Assembly: GCA_014239505.1 (NCBI GenBank)
Contig: JAAZYT010000022.1
Span: forward strand, 1 to 14,617
Source: Fidelibacterota bacterium
Lineage (GTDB): Bacteria > Fidelibacterota > Marinisomatia > Marinisomatales > TCS55
Length of the DNA: 14,617 nucleotides
Direction: 5' to 3'
Part shown: positions 7,652 to 13,697 of the stretch, in pieces
How the letters are laid out: each line of letters opens with the position of its first letter
Position numbering within the stretch: position 1 is the first letter of the stretch
Notes under the pieces: generated by a model
What the model was told of the DNA's origin: nothing
Database searches by the model: none
Seen by the model: only the letters and a program-made list of their open reading frames with translations
Made by a program: the position numbers and the translations under genes

Positions 7652-8385
7652 TAGTTAAATCCTCTTTCTTTTTTAATATTTTGATAAGCTTCATTTACAG
7701 ATTTAAATTTTTCTTCAGATAATTTTTTTAAATCATTTCCAAGATGATTTACTTTGTCAGGGTGGTATTTTGCGGCCATTTTACGATATGCTTTTTTTAA
7801 TTCACTTTCTGAAGCGTTTGGTTTTATTTCTAGAATAGTATAATCTGATAATGTATTTCGAAAGAACATTGCTTCTATTGAATTATAATCATTTTGGTTA
7901 ATGTTTAAATATCCAGCAATACTTTGGATAACTTTTATTTCATTTTTATGAACATCACCATCTGCCTTAGATAGACTGAACAAAATATGAAGAAGCTCTA
8001 GACGACTAGGGTGATCCATAGAATTAACTATTTGTTTACATACATCTCGAATTGGATATTCTTGTTTGATTATATCTCTAAAGAGGGTCATAAAATCTTG
8101 TACTTGAGTTTTGTTGAATTGTTTAGAAAGAAATTGTTTAACAAAATCTAACTCAGACTTTAACATTTTATTATCGGCTTTCATTACTGCACCAAATAAG
8201 ACTAATAATGATACAATAAAATCTCCAGGTTGAGTTTTTGGATAAGCTCTATTATGGGAGCCTCTACTATAATTTGTGGTTTGTTGACCTGACATGCTGG
8301 CAAAGGAATATCCAATTATTGCACCAATTGGACCACCTAAAGCCCATCCAAGCCCTCCCCATAACATTTTTTTACCTAAATTCAC
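7651..8385 (-). CDS. DjlA-like co-chaperone: TerB domain plus C-terminal J domain
   Basis: This is a 244-residue membrane-anchored J protein. Residues 6-31 are a glycine-rich hydrophobic helix, like the glycine-zipper anchor of DjlA. A polar linker follows, then an all-helical TerB domain at about 52-175 (acidic FGAVMKADNKMLKSE and SLSKADGDVHKNE repeats). A J domain at 181-242 carries HPD at 208-210 and the typical KFKSVNEAY helix. It would stimulate DnaK at the cytoplasmic face of the inner membrane. The start is GTG, supported by AAAGGAT at 8394-8400 with an 8-nt gap. A downstream ATG (residue 7) would cut the anchor and has no SD. Its TAG stop overlaps the mutase GTG by one base, so the two are translationally coupled. 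Why a co-chaperone is coupled to the mutase is unknown; MeaB/ArgK is the usual mutase chaperone. Confidence 0.87.
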   Translation of the reverse strand: MNLGKKMLWGGLGWALGGPIGAIIGYSFASMSGQQTTNYSRGSHNRAYPKTQPGDFIVSLLVLFGAVMKADNKMLKSELDFVKQFLSKQFNKTQVQDFMTLFRDIIKQEYPIRDVCKQIVNSMDHPSRLELLHILFSLSKADGDVHKNEIKVIQSIAGYLNINQNDYNSIEAMFFRNTLSDYTILEIKPNASESELKKAYRKMAAKYHPDKVNHLGNDLKKLSEEKFKSVNEAYQNIKKERGFN

Positions 8386-8393
8386 TTAATTTT

Positions 8394-8400
8394 ATCCTTT
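8394..8400 (-). promoter_or_regulatory. Ribosome binding site deciding the GTG start of the DjlA-like gene
   Basis: Minus-strand AAAGGAT ends 8 nt before the GTG at 8385. It favours this GTG over the in-frame ATG six codons further in. Confidence 0.7.
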
Positions 8401-8469
8401 TAAGAGTTAGCCAATTTAATACTATTTTCAATTTGATTATTTAATAGAAGAAAACGAATTATAAAGCAA

Positions 8470-9018
8470 TTGGAATTATCAAAGAAAATAAAATTAGCAC
8501 TTTGGTGGCGTAAATTAACTATAAAGAATAGTTTAGGGGTTAATTCAATGTCTTTATCAAGTAAAGGACAAATCCCTAAGAGATTTCTAATTATATTACC
8601 TGAACACACCACGGAATCTGAGCTTGCTAAAAGATTTATTAATTCAATGAAAAATGCTTTAGGATCCAAAAGTGAAAATCAAATCCGAATCCTTGGTCCT
8701 GCTATAGTTGGTAATCTTATAGATTTAGGTGATTTTCAAGACTTTATACTTTTTTCAGATAAAGATTTAAATCGTCTAGGTCTACCTGGGAAAGAACTTT
8801 TATGGAGTTGTCAAAGAATTAATGTTGATGCAATATTAGATTTAAATCAAAGTTTTAACCCTATATCAGCAATTTTATGTGAAACCGTTAATGCGCCATT
8901 AAAAGTTGGTTTTTTTAGTGATATTGGTGAAAATTATTATAATATTATGATACGTCGTCATGGAGAAGAATTAGCTGAAAGTGGTTTTAAAGAAGTTTTT
9001 CAAATTTTAGGAGTGTGA
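8470..9018 (+). CDS. DUF6913-like conserved protein of unknown function
   Basis: This is a soluble protein of up to 182 residues, alpha/beta in pattern. Length and landmarks recall the Bacteroidota DUF6913 family: a basic N-terminal helix, a hydrophobic strand (FLIILPE), ILG, an FSDKDLNRLG segment (94-103), an aspartate-containing strand (VDAILDLN), and APLKVGFFSD near 142-151. The VDAILDLN...APLKVGF stretch also faintly recalls GT-B heptosyltransferases, but the chain is too short for one and no sugar-nucleotide site is visible. The start is uncertain. The frame opens at 8437 with no ATG until 8548. TTG at 8470 keeps the basic helix, whereas ATG 8548 (residue 27) has a better SD. It is coupled to the GlmU-like gene by a TGATG overlap. 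No function is proposed. Confidence 0.7.
   Translation: MELSKKIKLALWWRKLTIKNSLGVNSMSLSSKGQIPKRFLIILPEHTTESELAKRFINSMKNALGSKSENQIRILGPAIVGNLIDLGDFQDFILFSDKDLNRLGLPGKELLWSCQRINVDAILDLNQSFNPISAILCETVNAPLKVGFFSDIGENYYNIMIRRHGEELAESGFKEVFQILGV
8535..8539 (+). promoter_or_regulatory. Possible ribosome binding site for an internal start at 8548
   Basis: AGGGG stands 8 nt before an in-frame ATG at 8548. If used, the protein is 156 residues and loses a 26-residue basic helix; the alternative TTG at 8470 has only a weak purine stretch upstream. Confidence 0.4.
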
Positions 9019-10205
9019 TGAATATATACGTATACGAAGATGATAAAACTTTAGATCTCAGTCCTTTATCAAGTAACAGGGCAACATTTGATATAAGAAT
9101 AGGCTCTGAAACATTCCTAGATAGAATAAAAACACTGTTTCCAAATCATTCTATCTCATTATTTGTAAGAGAGGAATTAGAAGTTGTAACAAAAGAAAAA
9201 CATTCTGAATTAAAGGTAAATCCAAAAGAAATTGATGAGGGTATGTGGCTAGTAGGAAATGTTATTTGGGGAAAAAATGACTTTATGGTTTTACCAGATA
9301 AGGAAACATTGTTTTATAAAAATAATAATTTAATTGGGGCATTTTTATCTAAAGATTCTAGCGAAGATTGGATAAAAAATAAAAAATCAACGCCTAAAAT
9401 TGAAAAAAAATCTGAATTGAAATCTAATTATTGTCCTTACTTATGGGATATACTAAGTCAAATTCCAAAAACATTATTATATGAATCTGAAGAGTTTAAA
9501 AAGGGTATTCAACCTTCAACTTTCGAAGGAGTAGAATTTCTTAATTCAGATAATATTTTTATTGGTGATAATGTTAAAATTCAACCATCAGTTTTAATGA
9601 ATGCTGAGAATGGTCCCATCATTATAGAAGCAGATACCACTATTTACGGACAAACATATTTAGAAGGACCACTATATATTGGGAAACGTTCTCTAGTTAA
9701 GCCATTAACACAGATTAAGAATTCTGCCTTTGGTCCAATGTGCAAACTTGGAGGTGAAATTGATACAGTAATTATCCAAGGTTACTCAAATAAAGTACAT
9801 GAAGGACACTTAGGAGACTCTTTTGTTGGAGAATGGGTAAACTTAGGCTCTGGAACACAAAATAGTAATCTAAAAAATAATTATAGTTTTGTAGAAGTGG
9901 AGTTAAATAATAAAAAGATTGAAACTAATAAAACCCATATTGGTACATTTATTGGAGATTATACCAAAACTGCAATTGGAACAAAATTAAATTCTGGATC
10001 AGTAATAGGATTAGGTTCTATGATTGCAACATATGGTTTTCCTTCAAAATTAATAGATCCTTTTACCTGGTATATAAATGGAGAGAAAAGAAAAGTAATA
10101 CTTGACAAATTCTTTAATACTACATATCATTGTATGAATAGACGTAACAAAAGACTTTCAGAATCAGAAATTGATTTACTAAAAAAATTATATAATAAGA
10201 TTTGA
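9018..10205 (+). CDS. Alternative GlmU: putative sugar nucleotidyltransferase with left-handed beta-helix
   Basis: This 395-residue protein matches the Bacteroidota-type GlmU substitute (TIGR03991-like), predicted to supply UDP-GlcNAc for peptidoglycan and lipopolysaccharide. The N-terminal part holds LSPLSSNRATFDIRIG (14-29), the family's form of the opening motif; the classical nucleotide loop LxxGxGTRM is absent, as usual for this family. After a variable middle, a hexapeptide-repeat beta-helix runs from about 172 to 345, with the signature stretches GPMCKLGGEI (239-248), GYSNKVHEG (255-263), GEWVNLG (271-277) and NSNLKNNYS (282-290). I place the start at ATG 9018, 4 nt after an AGGAG site, rather than at the GTG one codon earlier. 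Its first base is the last of the preceding stop, so the genes are coupled. Activity is family-based; two-step activity has not been shown from sequence. Confidence 0.85.
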   Translation: MNIYVYEDDKTLDLSPLSSNRATFDIRIGSETFLDRIKTLFPNHSISLFVREELEVVTKEKHSELKVNPKEIDEGMWLVGNVIWGKNDFMVLPDKETLFYKNNNLIGAFLSKDSSEDWIKNKKSTPKIEKKSELKSNYCPYLWDILSQIPKTLLYESEEFKKGIQPSTFEGVEFLNSDNIFIGDNVKIQPSVLMNAENGPIIIEADTTIYGQTYLEGPLYIGKRSLVKPLTQIKNSAFGPMCKLGGEIDTVIIQGYSNKVHEGHLGDSFVGEWVNLGSGTQNSNLKNNYSFVEVELNNKKIETNKTHIGTFIGDYTKTAIGTKLNSGSVIGLGSMIATYGFPSKLIDPFTWYINGEKRKVILDKFFNTTYHCMNRRNKRLSESEIDLLKKLYNKI

Positions 10206-10268
10206 ATAATGATTGCTGAGTGGCATCACTCCGATTATATTCGTCACTTATTTTAGAGGAAAAAATTA

Positions 10269-10679
10269 ATGTTAGAAGGTATTATTTGCCCAGCTTGTGA
10301 AGCAACTCTTGATGAGATTGACTTAAAAGAGTCTTTGACATGTAAAAGTTGTAAAACAGATTTAAAAGATCGAAGGTTTTTAGACTTCTTAGAGTTCTTA
10401 ATGGCTAATGCTTTAGTAGAAGATCTAGACTTCTTTGATGAAAAAGTCTATAGTGAAGATGTTGAGCGACTTGAGCCAGATGATGAAGAAGATGTCGACC
10501 CAGCAGAGTTTGAGAAAAAGAAAGATATTTTTAGTTTATATGAGTCAGAGATGGAGATGTATAAACAAAAAGCTGAAGATGAAGAAATCAAAGGTTATGA
10601 AGATTTTGAAGGAATTGAAGAAGAATGGGAAGATTTCAACCAAAGAGATTTTAAAAATTCAAAAAATGCAAAGAAATAA
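10269..10679 (+). CDS. Small zinc-ribbon protein with highly acidic C-terminus, function unknown
   Basis: This is a 136-residue cytosolic protein I do not recognise. Residues 7-28 form a zinc-ribbon pattern: C7-x2-C10 and C25-x2-C28, spaced by 14 residues. Residues 36-60 are an amphipathic stretch rich in Leu and Phe. From residue 50 onward the chain is dominated by Asp and Glu (for example DDEEDVDP near 71-78) with scattered Lys. This gives a strongly negative tail, probably partly helical and partly disordered. AGAGGA lies about 9 nt upstream of the ATG. The DUF3467 gene starts 2 nt after its stop, so they almost certainly share an mRNA. Such a layout could suit a nucleic-acid or ribosome-associated adaptor, but that is speculation. 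The coding frame is real: a Glu-rich run of GAA/GAT codons over its whole length without stops. Confidence 0.75.
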   Translation: MLEGIICPACEATLDEIDLKESLTCKSCKTDLKDRRFLDFLEFLMANALVEDLDFFDEKVYSEDVERLEPDDEEDVDPAEFEKKKDIFSLYESEMEMYKQKAEDEEIKGYEDFEGIEEEWEDFNQRDFKNSKNAKK

Positions 10680-10681
10680 TT

Positions 10682-11002
10682 ATGAAAGATAATAAAAACA
10701 TTCAACAAATCAATATTGAACTTTCACAAGAAGTAAGCGAAGGTGAGTATTCTAACTTTGTTGTTGTTACACATTCACCAGCAGAATTTGTTATGGATTT
10801 TACAAAAATTTTACCAGGAGTAAGCAAAGCTCGAGTTCACTCAAGAGTTATAATGGCTCCACAACATGCAAAGGCATTCTTAGGAGCACTAGGTGATAAT
10901 ATTAAAAGATTTGAGAAACAAAATGGAGAAATATCATTTCCTGATCAAGAAGGATTTGGTGATTATCCAATTAATCCACCTGAAGGTTCGCTGCCAAATT
11001 AA
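10682..11002 (+). CDS. DUF3467 domain protein
   Basis: This is a 106-residue conserved protein of unknown function. Almost the whole length matches the DUF3467 pattern as I remember it: INIELSQEVSEGEYSN (10-25), THSPAEFVMDF (30-40), PGVSKARVHSR (45-55), then APQHAKAFLGALGDNI (59-74) and an acidic tail. Family members are short bacterial and archaeal proteins without an assigned role. There is no signal peptide or membrane segment. It lies 2 nt behind the zinc-ribbon gene and shows no SD of its own, which suggests reinitiation. Its last four bases overlap the end of the PAP2 gene on the other strand. Confidence 0.85.
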   Translation: MKDNKNIQQINIELSQEVSEGEYSNFVVVTHSPAEFVMDFTKILPGVSKARVHSRVIMAPQHAKAFLGALGDNIKRFEKQNGEISFPDQEGFGDYPINPPEGSLPN

Positions 11003-11574
11003 TAAATAAACCAGTTATTTCCTCTTTTTAGCTCTCTCATTTTAATTATAACCCATAGACTTAAAACAGACCACGCAAGACCATATCCAAGTATTCCGCC
11101 AAATATAATATCACCAGGGTAATGGACTCCAATATATACGCGACTAAATGCAACCATTGAAGCTATAAAAAAGTATACCCTTTTTTTACTTGGATAAAAA
11201 TAGCTTAAAACAACTGCTGCTGCAAAAATATTTGCAGCATGTGATGATACAAATCCATATTTACCACCTTTACCCATCAAAATTCTTATTCCATCAAGCA
11301 TTTCATGACTTGGACGAAGTCTTTCAAAGAAAGGTTTTAAGATTGATGCTGAAGAATAGTCTGCTAAACCACAAGAAATAATCAAAATAATTATGGTTAT
11401 TTGGCCTCGGCGACCCCCCTTTAATAATAAATAGATTAACCCAAGAATAACTGGAAGTGCCCAAATATTTTCATTGGTAATTATAGGCATAATAATATCA
11501 AAAAATGAATTTGCAATTACGCCATTAAAAAAATAGAATATTAACTTATCAATAGTTATTAATTGATCTAACAT
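10999..11574 (-). CDS. PAP2-family membrane phosphatase
   Basis: This is a 191-residue integral membrane phosphatase of the type-2 phosphatidic acid phosphatase superfamily, which removes phosphate from lipid phosphates such as undecaprenyl pyrophosphate or phosphatidylglycerophosphate. All three catalytic motifs are present: K80-x6-R87-P88 (KPFFERLRP), S110-S111-H112 in place of the usual PSGH, and S144-R145-x5-H151-x3-D155 (SRVYIGVHYPGD). Hydrophobic segments lie at about 10-30, 37-51, 58-79, 112-127, 133-150 and 155-178. The SSHA form of motif 2 is common in this family and keeps the histidine. Position in the envelope is inner membrane with the active site facing the periplasm. The gene is preceded on its strand by a 128-nt stretch, then by a small membrane ORF. 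It converges on DUF3467 with a 4-base overlap. The substrate cannot be decided. Confidence 0.88.
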   Translation of the reverse strand: MLDQLITIDKLIFYFFNGVIANSFFDIIMPIITNENIWALPVILGLIYLLLKGGRRGQITIIILIISCGLADYSSASILKPFFERLRPSHEMLDGIRILMGKGGKYGFVSSHAANIFAAAVVLSYFYPSKKRVYFFIASMVAFSRVYIGVHYPGDIIFGGILGYGLAWSVLSLWVIIKMRELKRGNNWFIY

Positions 11575-11625
11575 ATAAGAAATTAACCCTTATTCATAAA
11601 TAAAAAAGACTTGACCAACGAGAAA

Positions 11626-11725
11626 TGAAGGGATTACCTTTCACTAACTTTTTGGCAGGACCGTTACATAAGAAGTCTGGTTGTTCCCCCGCTCCCAGGA
11701 TTCTAATGGTCCTGCTTTTTATTTT
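11626..11725 (+). ncRNA. Candidate structured small RNA with C-rich loop and terminator tail
   Basis: There are two stem-loops. Hairpin 1 is TGAAGGG/CCTTTCA with loop ATTA (11626-11643). Hairpin 2 is a long rod: GCAGGACCGTTA (11655-11666) pairs fully with TAATGGTCCTGC (11704-11715). After a 5-nt bulge, GAA and TCTGG (11672-11680) pair with CCAGG and TTC (11695-11703) around one G-A mismatch. This leaves a 14-nt pyrimidine loop with CCCCC (11681-11694), and a TTTTTATTTTT tract follows. The internal wobbles (11630-11639, 11663-11707, 11676-11699) are G-U on the plus strand but would be A-C mismatches on the minus strand, so the RNA is probably plus-strand. The promoter is unclear; TAACTTTTTG at 11645-11654 is a weak candidate that would start transcription at the rod. 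I cannot match it to 6S, SRP RNA, tmRNA or a known riboswitch. Confidence 0.5.
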
Positions 11726-11726
11726 T
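11654..11726 (+). terminator. Rod hairpin with U-rich tail, probable intrinsic terminator
   Basis: The 12-bp GC-rich stem (11655-11666 with 11704-11715) is closed by a further G-T pair and followed at once by T5-A-T5. The loop is long (37 nt, itself paired), unlike a minimal terminator. It is therefore read here as the 3' end of the candidate RNA rather than the end of a distant gene: the nearest plus-strand gene stops 650 nt upstream. Confidence 0.55.
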
Positions 11727-11831
11727 ATTTGAATTTTTACGTTCAATCAGACGTTTAATTGACCATAACAAAGTTAATGACCCAATTATGAAAAGTATGT
11801 TCCCAAAAATGATTCTTGTTAAATAATCCAT
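11703..11831 (-). CDS. Small single-helix membrane protein, 42 residues
   Basis: A complete ATG-to-TAG frame of 42 residues lies in what otherwise looks like intergenic space. The product starts MDYLTRIIFGNILFIIGSL, continues hydrophobic to about residue 23 (TLLW), then turns strongly basic and polar (SIKRLIERK, then Asn/Lys repeats and QDH). This is the classic shape of a one-helix small membrane protein with a cytoplasmic basic tail. I see no SD before the ATG. A TATATTTG box ends 3 nt upstream and fits the Bacteroidota -7 consensus, but this could be chance in AT-rich DNA. The gene points the same way as the PAP2 gene, 128 nt ahead of it, and its last 14 bases run antisense into the 3' arm of the rod hairpin. 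Base composition matches its neighbours. Function unknown; the coding status needs conservation or peptide support. Confidence 0.5.
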   Translation of the reverse strand: MDYLTRIIFGNILFIIGSLTLLWSIKRLIERKNSNKNKKQDH

Positions 11832-11931
11832 AATCAAATATAATTATTAACATTATTCTATTCATAGATTTGAACATTAATATTTAAAAATAAAACCTAG
11901 GATAAAATGAAATGAAATTTGGTAAATAAAG
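11832..11931. other. AT-rich divergent intergenic spacer
   Basis: These 100 bases separate the minus-strand small ORF from the plus-strand dehydrogenase gene and should hold promoters for both. TTGAAC at about 11870 resembles a -35, but no convincing -10 follows at the right distance. An AGGAT near 11899 is too far from the ATG at 11932 to act as its SD. I call no specific site. Confidence 0.4.
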
Positions 11932-13233
11932 ATGGCATCCAAAGATGAAAAAAATATAATAAAAGCTCTACAGTCTCAGTTAAATGAGATCACCGATGGA
12001 GTCAGTAGGCCTTCTGGAATAAAACCAACTAAGACAACAAAAGTTGGCGTATTAGGTTCTGGACTAATGGGGCATGGGATTGCATATGTAACTGCTCTTG
12101 CAGGTATGAAAGTTGTAATGACAGATATTTCTCAAGAGAATGCAGATAAAGGTCTAAATAGAATAAAAACTATACTAAATGATTCATATGAAAAGGGATT
12201 GATTCCTGAAAAAAAGATTAAAGAAGTTCTTTCTAGAATAAATGCGACAGATAATTATTCGCAACTTGTTGATTGTGATTTAATTATTGAAGCAGTATTC
12301 GAAGATAGAGAGCTAAAAGCTAAAGTAACTAAAGATGCAGAGCAGTTTTTAGAGTCAAATGGGGTTTTTGCTTCAAATACATCATCCATCCCAATCACCA
12401 GCTTAGCTAATAGTACAATAAATCCTCAAAAATTTATTGGTATTCATTTCTTTTCTCCAGTACATAAAATGAAATTAGTTGAAATAATAAAAGGTAAGAA
12501 AACTGATTCTGAAACATTAGCCAAAGCATTTGATTATGTTATTAAAATTAATAAAGTTCCCATAGTAGTAAATGATAGTAGAGGATTTTATACATATCGC
12601 GTTTTTGAGAGATATACTGGAGAAGGAATGGCTCTTCTTTTTGAAGGCAACTCCGCAGAATCAATTGAAGCCGCAGGAAAGAAGGCAGGGTTCCCTGTTG
12701 GACCATTAGCTGTAAGTGATGAAATAAGTATTGAGCTTATTGCACATATTAGAGATCAAAAATGGCGTGATTTAGATAGAGAGAAAAAAGATATAGAATC
12801 GGGTTCTTGGGACAATGTTATTGATTTTATGACTAAAGAAGTAAAACGAAATGGGCGGGCAAGTGGTAGTGGGTTTTATGATTACCCCAAAGACAAAAAA
12901 AAATATTTGTGGCCAAAGCTAAATCATCATTTTCCTATTTCAGATACACCATTAGATGAAAAAGAAATGATTGATAGATTTTATTTTATTCAGGTAATTG
13001 AAACTATTAGGTGTTTTGAAGAAGGAGTTTTAACTAAAGTTGTAGATGCTAATATTGGGAGTATTTTTGGTTGGGGATTCCCTTCTTTTACTGGTGGCAC
13101 ACTTCAATTTGTAAATAATTATGGATTCAAAGAATTTAAAAATCGTTCACAGGAATTATCTGATAAATACGGCAACAGATTTTCTTGTCCAAAATTAATT
13201 GATGAAATGATAAATAATGGAGACACCTTTTAA
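11932..13233 (+). CDS. 3-hydroxyacyl-CoA dehydrogenase, FadB/FadJ C-terminal half without enoyl-CoA hydratase domain
   Basis: This is a 433-residue NAD-dependent enzyme that oxidises (S)-3-hydroxyacyl-CoA to 3-oxoacyl-CoA. Residues 13-34 (LQSQLNEITDGVSRPSGIKP) look like the linker that joins the hydratase and dehydrogenase parts of fused FadB proteins, yet no hydratase domain precedes them; a stop codon lies three codons upstream. The Rossmann domain follows with GSGLMG (42-47), a strand-ending Asp65, SNTSS (148-152), HFFSPVHKM (172-180) with His172, and Glu184. The His-Glu spacing of 12 equals the E. coli FadB catalytic dyad. NDSRGF (214-219) and two C-terminal helical domains (about 220-320 and 345-433), the second with FGWGFPSFTGG (379-389), complete the FadB-type dehydrogenase. 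The MaoC genes follow after 11 nt, so it heads a three-gene unit. The substrate is unknown. Confidence 0.88.
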   Translation: MASKDEKNIIKALQSQLNEITDGVSRPSGIKPTKTTKVGVLGSGLMGHGIAYVTALAGMKVVMTDISQENADKGLNRIKTILNDSYEKGLIPEKKIKEVLSRINATDNYSQLVDCDLIIEAVFEDRELKAKVTKDAEQFLESNGVFASNTSSIPITSLANSTINPQKFIGIHFFSPVHKMKLVEIIKGKKTDSETLAKAFDYVIKINKVPIVVNDSRGFYTYRVFERYTGEGMALLFEGNSAESIEAAGKKAGFPVGPLAVSDEISIELIAHIRDQKWRDLDREKKDIESGSWDNVIDFMTKEVKRNGRASGSGFYDYPKDKKKYLWPKLNHHFPISDTPLDEKEMIDRFYFIQVIETIRCFEEGVLTKVVDANIGSIFGWGFPSFTGGTLQFVNNYGFKEFKNRSQELSDKYGNRFSCPKLIDEMINNGDTF

Positions 13234-13244
13234 AGGTTACTATA

Positions 13245-13697
13245 ATGCTTGATCGCTCTCTTATTGGTAAAACATATCCTGAATGCTTTTTTTTGGTTAA
13301 TAAAAAAAGATTAATAGCTTTTGCTAAGGCAACTCAGCAAAGTGATCCCATTTACTTTGATGAAGATATTGCAAAAAAAGATGGACACCCTTCAATTTTA
13401 GCACCTTTAACTTTTTTAACTACTACTAGATATGAGCAAGAAAAACCATATCAGTATTTAGATGATCTTGGAATTTCATTGGGTAGGATTCTTCATGCTA
13501 AACAAGAATACACTAATTATGAGTCTATTTATGCCGGAGATGAATTGCGAATGGACAGTAAAATAGGAGATATATACGATAAAAAAGATGGAATGTTAGA
13601 GTTTGTTTCATTTATTTCTAATTATAAAAATCAAAAAAATGTATTAGTTGCAGAATCAGTTTCAACATTAGTATTAAGAAATAATGAAAAAAAATGA
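13245..13697 (+). CDS. MaoC-fold dehydratase, non-catalytic subunit (HadA/HadC-like)
   Basis: This is a 150-residue single hot-dog protein of the FAS1-like dehydratase / MaoC N-terminal class. In the active-site region the segment ATQQSDPIYFD (29-39) aligns with the catalytic ASGDYNPIHID of its neighbour: the catalytic Asp becomes Gln32 and the His becomes Tyr37. That is the pattern of the substrate-binding, inactive half of mycobacterial HadAB/HadBC-type heterodimers. Further family features are the GHPSILAPLTF stretch (47-57), LHAKQEYTNYESIYAGDEL (83-101) and a strand-rich C-terminus. AAAGG overlaps the preceding stop and serves as its SD. The catalytic subunit gene overlaps its last 14 bases, which fits a stoichiometric complex. 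Whether the pair hydrates enoyl-CoA or dehydrates 3-hydroxyacyl groups is open. Confidence 0.82.
   Translation: MLDRSLIGKTYPECFFLVNKKRLIAFAKATQQSDPIYFDEDIAKKDGHPSILAPLTFLTTTRYEQEKPYQYLDDLGISLGRILHAKQEYTNYESIYAGDELRMDSKIGDIYDKKDGMLEFVSFISNYKNQKNVLVAESVSTLVLRNNEKK

Noticed and set aside
8400..8669. Antisense open frame of 89 codons opposite the DUF6913-like gene
   Set aside because: It is composed of complement codons of the real gene, lacks an SD and recognisable motifs, and would run across the divergent promoter region.
10218..10231. GAGTG-GCAT-CACTC hairpin ahead of the zinc-ribbon gene
   Set aside because: A 5-bp stem with no U-run and no repeat elsewhere; too weak to call a terminator or operator.
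10435..10692. Alternative frame of 85 codons overlapping the zinc-ribbon gene
   Set aside because: It is a lysine-rich by-product of GAA/GAT-rich codons in the real frame; no start signal.
11600..11720. Minus-strand riboswitch or 6S-like RNA in the leader of the PAP2 gene (GCGGGGGAAC stretch recalling the c-di-AMP ydaO motif)
   Set aside because: The remaining conserved ydaO segments are absent, and the stems carry A-C mismatches when read on the minus strand.
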